Source: CAYLOC01 sp964385195 (lineage in GTDB: Bacteria > Actinomycetota > Actinomycetes > Propionibacteriales > Nocardioidaceae). Taken from it: a DNA stretch of 28,742 bases. Below are positions 8,449-15,547 of the stretch, piece by piece. Where the stretch lies: positions 1 through 28,742 of the forward strand of contig CAYLOC010000011.1 in the NCBI GenBank assembly GCA_964385195.1, read 5' to 3'. The position numbers and the translations under genes are program-made. Every line of letters begins with the position of its first letter. The stretch's first letter is position 1. The notes beneath the pieces are model-generated. The model saw only the letters and a list, made by a program, of their open reading frames with translations. It ran no database searches and was not told where the DNA came from.

Positions 8449-9138
8449 CTATCGACCGGGGTGCAGGTGGGCCGGCTCGACGCGGTCGGCGAGGTGTCCG
8501 TCGTCGAGCAGGACGTGCCGGTCGGCAGCGGCGACGACGGCCTCGTCGTGCGTCGCGACGACCACGACGGCCCCGCGTCTCGCCTCTTCCCGCAACTGCG
8601 CCATCACGTGTTCGCGGTTGCCCTCGTCGAGCTCACTGGTGGGCTCGTCGGCAAGCAGCACGGGGGCACGTACGGCGAACGCGCGCGCACACGCCACCCG
8701 CTGCCGCTGCCCACCGGAGAGCTCCTCCACCTGCCGGTCCCCGAGGTCGCCGACGTGGAAGCGCTCCAACTCGGCCTGCGCCCGCTCGTCGGCCTCCGCC
8801 GGGGCACTCCCTCGCGCGCGCAGTGCTACCGACACGTTCTCCCGGGCACTGAGGATCGGTACCAGCCCGTAGACCTGGAGCACGATCGCCACCTCCGGCC
8901 GCGGGTCGCCGTCGCCCTGCCAGGTCGGGACGTCGCCGTACGTCGCGCTTCCCCGGGTCGGACGCAGCAGGCCTCCGGCGATGGAGAGCATGGTGGTCTT
9001 CCCCGACCCGGACGATCCGGCGACGGCGCTGACCTTGCCCGCGGGGAACCGCAGCGTCATGGGATAGAGGATCTGCCGCTCGCTCACGACGTAGGTCACA
9101 TCCTCCAGCGCCAGCGCGCGTTCCCCCGAGTCGGTCAT
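8449..9138 (-). CDS. ABC transporter ATPase (MacB/LolD type), second
   Basis: This 229-residue nucleotide-binding subunit has a complete set of motifs: Walker A GSSGSGKTT (residues 41-49), Q-loop LQVYGL, signature LSGGQRQR (from 140), Walker B LLADEP with D-loop SELD, and H-loop ATHD. The size and the absence of extra domains match LolD/MacB-type ATPases that serve FtsX-family permeases. It begins at the ATG at 9138, overlapping the stop of the other ATPase gene as ATGA, so translation is coupled. Two different ATPases and two different permeases in one operon imply a heteromeric transporter. The substrate cannot be inferred. Confidence 0.9.
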   Translation of the reverse strand: MTDSGERALALEDVTYVVSERQILYPMTLRFPAGKVSAVAGSSGSGKTTMLSIAGGLLRPTRGSATYGDVPTWQGDGDPRPEVAIVLQVYGLVPILSARENVSVALRARGSAPAEADERAQAELERFHVGDLGDRQVEELSGGQRQRVACARAFAVRAPVLLADEPTSELDEGNREHVMAQLREEARRGAVVVVATHDEAVVAAADRHVLLDDGHLADRVEPAHLHPGR

Positions 9139-10064
9139 TCCGTCGCCTCCGTTGACGCGGTGGTCCCGCGCGTCTCGTCATCCTCCACGGGCCGGGTCAG
9201 CAGCAACCGGTCGACGTCCTCGGGCTGGACACGCACCAGCGTCCCCGGCGGCCACTCCTGCGCGACGTGGGCCGGTAGGTGGACGACGCCGTCCTTGCCG
9301 ACGACGACGTACTCCGCGCCCGCGCGGCCCTCCGACCCCACCCGGCCGCCGCGCATGGTGATCGTGCGGGGGAAGGTGGAGGCGACCTCGGGCTGGTGGG
9401 TCACGACCAGGATCGTGGTGCCGAACTCGGCGCCGAGGCCGTGGATGAGCTCCAGGACCTCGTCCCGGTCGGCATGGCTGAGCTGGCTCGTGGGCTCGTC
9501 GGCGAGCAGCAGTCTCGGCGCAGACGTGACCGCACAGGCCAGCGCCAACCGCTGCCGCTGGCCGCCGGACATCGTGGCGACCACCTGCCCCGCCTGATCG
9601 GTCAACCGCACGCGCGCGAGCAGGTCGTCGTCGGGGAGGGCCTCCTTGCGGGCGGAAGCCGGCAGCGCGAGTCGGGCGAACTCCAGGTTCTGCCTTGCCG
9701 TCGCGTACGAGAGCAGGTTGCGGTCGGCGCCTTGCAACATGGTGCTGACCCGCGTCGCGCGGATCCGGGTCAGTGCACGCTCGCTCATCCGGGATATCTC
9801 GTCGTCGCCGAGGAAGATCTTGCCGGCCGAGGGCCGCTGGATCCCGCCGAACAGTGTCAGCAGTGTGGACTTGCCCGACCCGGACGGTCCGAGGAACGCC
9901 ACCCGCTCCCCCGCCTCCACGTCGAGGTCCACCCCCTGCAACGCCACGACGTCGTGACCCTCGAACGTCTTGTAGAGGTGGACGAGGCCGCGGCAGCGTA
10001 CGGCGATGCCGCCGGAACCGGCGGTGGGTGGGGCGGTCGGCGAGTCATCCCTGACTGTCGTCAT
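9135..10064 (-). CDS. ABC transporter ATPase (MacB/LolD type), first, with C-terminal extension
   Basis: The 309-residue product carries Walker A GPSGSGKST (residues 59-67), a variant signature MSGGQRQR (from 165), Walker B LLLADEP and H-loop THQ. The D-loop reads SQLS rather than the usual SALD. Beyond the ATPase core a tail of about 60 residues contains EYVVVGKDGVVHLP...PPGTLVRV (about 251-280), which resembles the swapped-hairpin fold of AbrB-type domains; this is a pattern impression, not a search result. It is the first gene of the exporter operon, preceded by a good ribosome site (AGGAGAAGG). An 84-base spacer with palindromes separates it from meaB. Confidence 0.88.
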   Translation of the reverse strand: MTTVRDDSPTAPPTAGSGGIAVRCRGLVHLYKTFEGHDVVALQGVDLDVEAGERVAFLGPSGSGKSTLLTLFGGIQRPSAGKIFLGDDEISRMSERALTRIRATRVSTMLQGADRNLLSYATARQNLEFARLALPASARKEALPDDDLLARVRLTDQAGQVVATMSGGQRQRLALACAVTSAPRLLLADEPTSQLSHADRDEVLELIHGLGAEFGTTILVVTHQPEVASTFPRTITMRGGRVGSEGRAGAEYVVVGKDGVVHLPAHVAQEWPPGTLVRVQPEDVDRLLLTRPVEDDETRGTTASTEATE

Positions 10065-10083
10065 CTCGCCTTCTCCTGGTTAT

Positions 10084-10139
10084 GGTGCGCACCGCCACGG
10101 GTATTCAACCGGTGGCGTGGTGGCGTCGCAACCGGTTGC
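10084..10139. promoter_or_regulatory. Palindrome-rich upstream region of the exporter operon
   Basis: The spacer between meaB and the first ATPase gene holds the perfect palindromes GGTGCGCACC (10084-10093) and GCAACCGGTTGC (10128-10139), plus the inverted pair CGCCAC (10093-10098) and GTGGCG (10112-10117). Minus-strand TTGAAT and CATAAC lie 18 bases apart here and could be a promoter, though its start point would fall very close to the ribosome site. The palindromes are plausible repressor or activator sites. No regulator gene is adjacent. Confidence 0.35.
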
Positions 10140-10148
10140 CGGACATCG

Positions 10149-11132
10149 TTAGTCCCCCGTGACCCCTTCGATCGCGGCAATGAGCCGGTCCGCGGCGGCA
10201 TAGGGGTCAAGATCGCCACGGGAGACCGCGGCGGCGAGCTGGTCGAGGTCGGCATGGCCGTGCAGGTCGCCGAACCGCTCCCGCAGGGCGGCAACGGCGA
10301 TCGCCTCGATCTCGTCCCTGGCCCGACGCGCACGCAGTCGGTCGAGCTCGCCGGTCGCCTCCAGCATCTCCCGGTGCCGGCCGACCTTCTCCCACACCTT
10401 GTCGATGCCCTCACCGGTCTCGGCGACGCACTTCACGATGGGCGGGCGCCACCGGTCGTTGTCCGCGCCGAGGGCGAGCGCGTTACGGAGGTCACGGACA
10501 ACCTGGTGGGCGCCGTCCCGGTCCGCCTTGTTCACGACGTAGACATCGCCGATCTCCAGGATGCCGGCTTTCGCGGCCTGGATGCCGTCGCCCATGCCCG
10601 GCGCGAGCAGAACGACGGTGGTGTCGGCGAGCCCGGCGATGTCGACCTCGGACTGGCCCACGCCCACGGTCTCGACGAGGACGACGTCGCACCGGGCCGC
10701 GTCCAGCACGCGGAGGGCCTGGGGTGTGGCCCAGGCCAGCCCGCCGAGATGACCCCGGCTGGCCATCGAGCGGATGTAGACGTCGGTGTCGGTGGCATGG
10801 TCCTGCATCCGGACCCGGTCACCGAGCAGCGCTCCACCGGAGAACGGCGAGGACGGGTCGACCGCGAGCACTCCCACACGGTTGCCGTCCGCACGCAGCG
10901 CCGTGACCAGGGCGGAGGTTGCGGTCGACTTGCCCACCCCGGGCGCGCCGGTGATGCCGACGATCTGGGCATGCCCGGTGTACGGCGCCAGGCGTTCGGC
11001 GACCTCCCGCAGGGTGGGTGAGGCGTCCTCGACCAACGAGATCAGCCGAGCGACCGCACGGGCGTCGCCCGCCACGGCTCGGTCCACCAGATCGGCCACG
11101 TCGACCTGGCGTCGGCTGGTGACCGTCGTCAT
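10149..11132 (-). CDS. meaB: MeaB-family G-protein chaperone of B12 mutases
   Basis: This 327-residue P-loop GTPase belongs to the MeaB/ArgK (LAO/AO ATPase) family, which gates adenosylcobalamin loading onto acyl-CoA mutases and protects them from inactivation. Walker A is GAPGVGKST (residues 62-70); the family motifs VLAVDPSSPFSGGALLGDR, LVETVGVGQSE and VVNKAD are all present. The ATG at 11132 overlaps the thiolase stop (ATGA), so the two genes are translationally coupled; a longer frame to 11183 would run into the thiolase gene. Its likely client is the IcmA-type mutase at 1171-2916, now separated from it by the exporter operon. A full-length methylmalonyl-CoA mutase elsewhere in the genome could be another client. 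Confidence 0.93.
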   Translation of the reverse strand: MTTVTSRRQVDVADLVDRAVAGDARAVARLISLVEDASPTLREVAERLAPYTGHAQIVGITGAPGVGKSTATSALVTALRADGNRVGVLAVDPSSPFSGGALLGDRVRMQDHATDTDVYIRSMASRGHLGGLAWATPQALRVLDAARCDVVLVETVGVGQSEVDIAGLADTTVVLLAPGMGDGIQAAKAGILEIGDVYVVNKADRDGAHQVVRDLRNALALGADNDRWRPPIVKCVAETGEGIDKVWEKVGRHREMLEATGELDRLRARRARDEIEAIAVAALRERFGDLHGHADLDQLAAAVSRGDLDPYAAADRLIAAIEGVTGD

Positions 11133-12319
11133 GCAGCGGGCACGCGCACGATCAAGGCGTCGCCCTGACCGCCTCCTCCGCACAGACCGGCCGCGCCCAC
11201 ACCGCCGCCGCGACGGCGTAGCTCCAGCGCGAGGTGCAGCACCAGGCGTGCCCCCGACATCCCGATCGGGTGGCCAAGTGCGATCGCGCCGCCGTTGACA
11301 TTGACGATGTCCTCGCTGACGCCCAGTTCGCGCGCACTGGCGATCCCGACCGCGGCGAATGCCTCGTTGATCTCCAGCAGGGCAAGGTCGGAGACGGCGA
11401 TCCCGTCCTTGTCGCAGGCGGTGCGGATCGCGTGGGCAGGCTGGGACTGCAGGGACGAGTCCGGCCCGGCAACCTGACCGTGCGCGCCGATCTCCGCGAG
11501 CCAGGTCAGACCGAGCTCGTCCGCCTTCGCCTTGCTCATGACCACCACGGCGCAGGCTCCGTCGGAGATCTGGGACGCGGAGCCGGCGGTGATCGTGCCG
11601 TCCTTGCTGAACGCCGGGCGCAACTTGGACAGGCCCTGTGCCGTGGTGTCACCGCGGATGCCCTCGTCCTGACTCACGACGAGCGGGTCTCCACGCCGTT
11701 GCGGCACCTCGACCGGGACGACCTCCTCGGTGAAGATGCCGTTCTTCCACCCCGCTGCCGCGCGTTGGTGCGACCGGGCGGAGAACTCGTCTTGTTCCTC
11801 GCGCGTCAGCTTCTCGGCCTCGGTGTTGCGCGTCTCGGTGAGTCCGCCCATCGGCTGGTCGGTGAAGACGTCCCAGAGACCGTCGTAGGCCATGTGGTCC
11901 CGTGCGGTCACATCGCCGTACTTGTATCCCTCGCGGGACTTGGTGAGCAGGTGGGGCGCGTTCGTCATCGACTCCATCCCGCCGGCGACGACCACCTCGC
12001 ACTCACCGGCCCGGATCAGCTGGTCGGCGAGGGCGATGGAATTCAGCCCCGACAGGCAGACCTTGTTGATGGTGAGGGCGGGGACGTTCATGGAGATTCC
12101 TGCCTTGACGGCTGCCTGCCGGGCCGGGATCTGGCCCGCGCCGGCCTGCAGGACCTGTCCCATGATCACGTAGTCGACGAGATCGGCGTCGACTGCGGAC
12201 TTCTCCAGTGCCCCCTTGATGGCGACACCGCCGAGGTCAGCGGCGGCGAAGTCCTTCAGGCCGCCGAGCAGACGGCCGATCGGGGTCCGCGCTCCGGCGA
12301 CGATCACAGATCCAGACAT
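11129..12319 (-). CDS. Acetyl-CoA C-acetyltransferase (thiolase II)
   Basis: The 396-residue product has all thiolase hallmarks: the nucleophilic cysteine in NKVCLSGLNSI, the motif GGMESMTNAPHL, the histidine in ALGHPIGMSGARL and the second catalytic cysteine in AGLCGGGGQGDAL. It would condense two acetyl-CoA to acetoacetyl-CoA or run in the degradative direction. The start at 12319 follows a strong ribosome site (GGGAGG). The gene heads an operon with meaB and lies divergent to mce. With the hydroxyacyl-CoA dehydrogenase at 18974-20599 it could feed a butyryl-CoA or ethylmalonyl-CoA type route, but that is inference. Confidence 0.93.
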   Translation of the reverse strand: MSGSVIVAGARTPIGRLLGGLKDFAAADLGGVAIKGALEKSAVDADLVDYVIMGQVLQAGAGQIPARQAAVKAGISMNVPALTINKVCLSGLNSIALADQLIRAGECEVVVAGGMESMTNAPHLLTKSREGYKYGDVTARDHMAYDGLWDVFTDQPMGGLTETRNTEAEKLTREEQDEFSARSHQRAAAGWKNGIFTEEVVPVEVPQRRGDPLVVSQDEGIRGDTTAQGLSKLRPAFSKDGTITAGSASQISDGACAVVVMSKAKADELGLTWLAEIGAHGQVAGPDSSLQSQPAHAIRTACDKDGIAVSDLALLEINEAFAAVGIASARELGVSEDIVNVNGGAIALGHPIGMSGARLVLHLALELRRRGGGVGAAGLCGGGGQGDALIVRVPAA

Positions 12320-12348
12320 GAGGTCCTCCCAGTCAGTGCTTCGTTCTC

Positions 12349-12354
12349 AGCCTA
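12349..12354 (-). promoter_or_regulatory. Putative -10 box of the thiolase-meaB operon
   Basis: TAGGCT on the minus strand lies about 30 bases before the thiolase start, leaving room for a short leader with the GGGAGG ribosome site. No convincing -35 box is visible. Confidence 0.35.
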
Positions 12355-12416
12355 CCCAGAAGATAGGGGACGGCCACAGCCGCCGGTGGCACCGGAGCGG
12401 CCGATTGGCCCGCGGA

Positions 12417-12426
12417 GGTTCGAACC
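12417..12426. promoter_or_regulatory. Palindrome upstream of mce
   Basis: GGTTCGAACC is a perfect 10-base palindrome centred about 20 bases before the mce start, in the divergent spacer shared with the thiolase operon. It could be a regulator site. It resembles a tRNA T-arm, but there is no tRNA around it. Confidence 0.25.
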
Positions 12427-12440
12427 GTCACCATGAAGAC

Positions 12441-12872
12441 ATGCTGCCGCAGAATCTGATCACCCAGATCGACCACGTCGGCGTCGCCGTCTCCGACCTC
12501 GACCAGGCCCTGGCCTTCTACCGGGAGACGTTCGGGTTCCGGCTCACCCATCGCGAGACGAACGAGGAGCAAGGGGTGACCGAGGCGATGGTAGCGGTCG
12601 GAACTGGCCCGGATGCCACCTGCTTGCAGCTGCTCGCACCCACGTCCCCGCAGTCCACCATCGCCAGGTTCTTGGACCGGTCCGGTCCGGGCCTGCAGCA
12701 GCTCGCCTATCGCGTGACCAGCATCGAGACGGCCTGTGCCGCCCTCCGGGCCCAGGGGCTGCGACTGCTGTACGACGAGCCGCGGCGGGGCACGGCGGAC
12801 AGCCGGATCAACTTCGTCCATCCCAAGGACGCCGGCGGGGTGCTGGTGGAGCTCGTCGAACCTGCGCCGTAA
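12441..12872 (+). CDS. mce: Methylmalonyl-CoA epimerase
   Basis: This 143-residue vicinal-oxygen-chelate protein has the two beta-alpha-beta-beta-beta modules of methylmalonyl-CoA epimerase, which interconverts the 2R and 2S isomers of methylmalonyl-CoA in propionate metabolism. Metal-ligand candidates are His12 (IDHVGVAV), Gln63 (CLQLLAP) and Glu137 (VLVELVEP). At the third position, where several epimerases have a histidine (GLHH), this protein reads GLQQ (Gln86-Gln87); I believe this is common in actinobacteria. The start at 12441 matches the family N-terminus; the long upstream frame from 12216 is antisense to the thiolase. There is no clear ribosome site. It is divergent from the thiolase-meaB operon. 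Confidence 0.9.
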   Translation: MLPQNLITQIDHVGVAVSDLDQALAFYRETFGFRLTHRETNEEQGVTEAMVAVGTGPDATCLQLLAPTSPQSTIARFLDRSGPGLQQLAYRVTSIETACAALRAQGLRLLYDEPRRGTADSRINFVHPKDAGGVLVELVEPAP

Positions 12873-12910
12873 CCGTCTCCGCTAGCTGGCCTGCTCGCCC
12901 GTTGCCGAGG

Positions 12911-14141
12911 TCAGAGCAGCCAGTCCACGTAGAAGACCCCCAGTCCCGCAGCAACGCACACGGCGGCGATCATCCAGAACCGGATGACCACGGTGGCCTC
13001 GTCCCATCCCAGGTGTTCGAAGTGATGGTGGATGGGGGCGATGCGGAAGATCCGGCGGCCCGTGCCCGTAATCCGGCGGGTGACTTTGAAGAAGCTCATC
13101 TGCACCAGCACCGACAGCGTCTCCAGGACGAACAGTCCGGCAATGAGAGCCATGAGGAGCTCGGTCCTGGACANNNNNNNNNNNNNNNNNNNNNNNNNNN
13201 NNNNNNNNNNNNNNNNNNNNNNNNNNNNNNNNNNNNNNNNNNNNNNNNNNNNNNNNNNNNNNNNNNNNNNNNNCGAACAGTCCGGCAATGAGAGCCATGA
13301 GGAGCTCGGTCCTGGACATGATCGCGAGCCCGGCCAGGGCACCGCCGATGGCCAGCGAGCCGACGTCACCCATGATGATCCGGGCCGGTTTGGCGTTCCA
13401 CCACAAGAAGCCGATACCGGCTGCCGCGATGGCTGCGGACAGGACCGCGAGGTCGAGCGGGTCGCGGGCTTGGTAGCACTGGGACTCCACCACGGTGGGC
13501 CGGCTGGACCCACAGAGCTGGTTGTTCTGCCAGATGTTCACGATCGTGTACGCGCCGAAGACCATCACCGAAGCACCGGCAAGCAGGCCGTCGGCGCCGT
13601 CGGCGAGGTTGGCGCCGTTGGACGTCGCCGTCACGATGAACCAGATCACCAGCAGAACCACGACCAGGGGCAGCTTGATCCCCCAGTCGTGGGTCGTGGA
13701 GAAGTACTGCGACGCGGGGCGGACGCCGCGTTCATCGGCGAAGAGCTGGGTCGCCAAGAACCCGAACCCGAGCGCGACCACCGTCTGCCCGGCCATCTTG
13801 GCGCGGCTGCTCAGTCCCTGGTTGTGCTGGGTGTAGACCTTGATGAAGTCGTCAAGGAACCCCACGACTCCGCATCCGAAGAACAGCAGAAGAAGGAGCC
13901 AGGCGCTGGCGCTGGGCCGCGTCCCGGTCAGGAACGTGGCGATGAGGTAGGCGACCGTCGAGCACAGCAGGATCACCAGCCCGCCCATGGTCGGCGTACC
14001 CCGTTTGACGTGGTGCGTCGTAGGGCCGTCGACCCTGATCGGTTGCCCGAACCCGAGCCTGGCGAACCACCCAATGGCCAGCCGCGTCCCGAACAGGGAG
14101 CAGATCAGCGCCAGCCCGCTGCTGATCAGAACTGCCCGCAC
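12911..14141 (-). CDS. mraY: MraY-type phospho-N-acetylmuramoyl-pentapeptide transferase (split by an assembly gap)
   Basis: The gene makes lipid I by transferring phospho-MurNAc-pentapeptide to undecaprenyl phosphate at the inner membrane face. As deposited it is broken by 100 N and a 45-base duplicate, but collapsing these 145 bases gives one 361-residue protein, the normal family length. Visible motifs are HHVKRGTPTMGG (43-54), catalytic FLDDFIK (Asp97, Asp98), the loop NLADGADGL (Asp181), MGDVGSL and APIHHHFEHLGW (His323-325). The usual loop is NLTDGLDGL, so two positions are alanine here. The start is the GTG at 14141. No mur or fts genes flank it, unlike the dcw-cluster mraY, so it may be a second copy. 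It lies downstream of, and in the same direction as, the sigma/propeller genes. Confidence 0.87.
13129..13318. other. Assembly gap with 45-base duplicated flanks inside mraY
   Basis: Exactly 100 N (13174-13273) separate two identical 45-base segments (13129-13173 and 13274-13318). This is the signature of two overlapping contig ends placed side by side without merging. Removing 145 bases restores the reading frame of mraY. The duplicate is not a biological repeat. Confidence 0.93.
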
Positions 14142-14296
14142 GTACCTGAACCTCTCCCGGTCTTGTCAACGGCCGGTCCACGCACACACGTGAGCCGTAG
14201 CCGCCTATTGTGCGGCACGAGGGCTACCGGCCCGCCGAACCGCGCCGATAGCTCAGTGCGCGGTGAGGCATTCCCCACCTCGTGGACCGGAGGGAG
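14142..14296. other. Spacer between propeller gene and mraY
   Basis: This 155-base stretch contains no gene. On the minus strand a TTGACA box lies close to the mraY start, but no -10 box fits the spacing, and other promoter-like boxes are unconvincing. A weak GGGC...GCCC hairpin occurs near 14220. Whether mraY is cotranscribed with the sigma/propeller pair cannot be decided from sequence. Confidence 0.3.
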
Positions 14297-15547
14297 TCAG
14301 TGCCCTTGCTGATGGGGCAGTATGGCGACATGCTGCGGCTGCGGGGTGGGCTTGGTACAGAGTCCGCTTACGGCGTTGCAGCGTAAGAGACCGCCATGGC
14401 CGTGTCCATCTCCGGCCTTGACCAGGAAGGTATTCGTGGAGTCCCAGAAGACCGGTTCACCCGTCCACGACTTGGGCAGGTGGATCCTCCGTGCCTTGCC
14501 GGTTCGGGTGTCCTTGACGTAGAGCCCCTTGAAGTCACGCTTGCTCTGGTAGGTGTAGGCGACATGGAGCCCATCGTCGGACCAGACCCCGGTCTGGGAC
14601 GGGTATTCACCCGTCTTGTGGAAACGGCCCCGGGCATCGACGGTGCCATACAGGGAGCCGGGCCCTGAGAGCCCGGACACCTGCCCGGCGACAACCGGCC
14701 CGTGCGCCCATACCCCCCGCACCACCACCCTGTTGCTGTCGATACGCCTGAGAGTCTGCTGCCGCGTGTCCCACATCAGCTTCACATGGCCGTCTTCGAC
14801 GTAGACACGACGTTCGGAGTCGAAACCCAGAACGATCGATGGCGCATCACAACACTGAGCGTGCGACGTGAACTCACGTGAGAGCACCACAGAACCGGAG
14901 CGCAGGTCCCACAGGATGAGTTTCTGACGCCTACCTTTGAGCGCGGTCTCCCAGGCGGCGTAGCGGCCGTCTCCGCTGACCACCGGCCATCCGGCTGCAT
15001 TGTTCGTCAAGCGCACCAGACGCGGACCGTCAATACGGCGTATCACGAGCCGTCCGTGGTTCCCCCTGGTGGTGACCAGCGTGACGCCCGCGCCCGTGGC
15101 CAGGCTCGGGTAGGAAACCTTTGCCGAATAACCCTGGCCCCAGTACAGAACACCCTTCCCCCAGTGCGGAGCCGTGACCGGAGCCCCCTGTGGTAGCGCA
15201 TGACGTGGTGGGTGGACGGCGGAGGGGTGACCGGGGGACGGAGAGGACTGCACCGACCGGAGTGAGGTGGTGGTCGGGCCGGCCGGCTGGGTCGCGACCC
15301 GAGGCGGCTGCGGCACCATTCCGGTGTCACTGTCCCCACGCACGGTGATCGTGATGCCCGCCACGACCACGGCTACCGCTGCGGCAGAGGCGAGGATGGC
15401 GGTGGCGCGCCACCGGTACCGTCTGCGTGCCGCGATCTGGCCCCGGGTCTCCAGCGTGCCCACCTCAATGCGCGGGACGTCCACCGCGCCGGCAACCCGG
15501 TGTAGTCCGGCCCGCACCTCATCCTCGATGCCCACCTGGTCGGTCAC
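14297..15547 (-). CDS. Membrane-anchored beta-propeller protein paired with a SigE-family sigma factor
   Basis: The 416-residue product has a short cytoplasmic N-terminus (about 47 residues), one transmembrane helix (about 48-69) and a Pro/Ser/Thr-rich linker followed by an extracytoplasmic domain of about 300 residues. That domain shows propeller-blade text such as SGDGRYAAWE, SDDGLHVAYTY and LYVKDTRTGKARRI, like TolB/PD40 repeats. The GTG at 15547 overlaps the sigma stop as GTGA, so the two are translationally coupled; the longer frame to 15754 lies inside the sigma gene. By position and topology it is a candidate anti-sigma factor or sensor, with the N-terminal stretch too short for a classical zinc anti-sigma domain. 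It is less GC-rich than neighbouring genes in spot counts. Confidence 0.75.
   Translation of the reverse strand: MTDQVGIEDEVRAGLHRVAGAVDVPRIEVGTLETRGQIAARRRYRWRATAILASAAAVAVVVAGITITVRGDSDTGMVPQPPRVATQPAGPTTTSLRSVQSSPSPGHPSAVHPPRHALPQGAPVTAPHWGKGVLYWGQGYSAKVSYPSLATGAGVTLVTTRGNHGRLVIRRIDGPRLVRLTNNAAGWPVVSGDGRYAAWETALKGRRQKLILWDLRSGSVVLSREFTSHAQCCDAPSIVLGFDSERRVYVEDGHVKLMWDTRQQTLRRIDSNRVVVRGVWAHGPVVAGQVSGLSGPGSLYGTVDARGRFHKTGEYPSQTGVWSDDGLHVAYTYQSKRDFKGLYVKDTRTGKARRIHLPKSWTGEPVFWDSTNTFLVKAGDGHGHGGLLRCNAVSGLCTKPTPQPQHVAILPHQQGH

Noticed and set aside
6470..8872. Long plus-strand frame of 800 codons opposite permease 1 and an ATPase
   Set aside because: Antisense shadow of conserved ABC genes with low-complexity Arg/Gly/His-rich translation.
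9279..11021. Plus-strand frame of 580 codons opposite ATPase and meaB
   Set aside because: Spans two genes and their spacer on the other strand; no recognisable domain.
12411..12430. Possible tRNA T-arm at GGTTCGAACC
   Set aside because: No acceptor stem, anticodon arm or CCA-like end lies around it.
14142..14170. TTGACA box as the mraY promoter
   Set aside because: A matching -10 box would fall at or inside the start codon.
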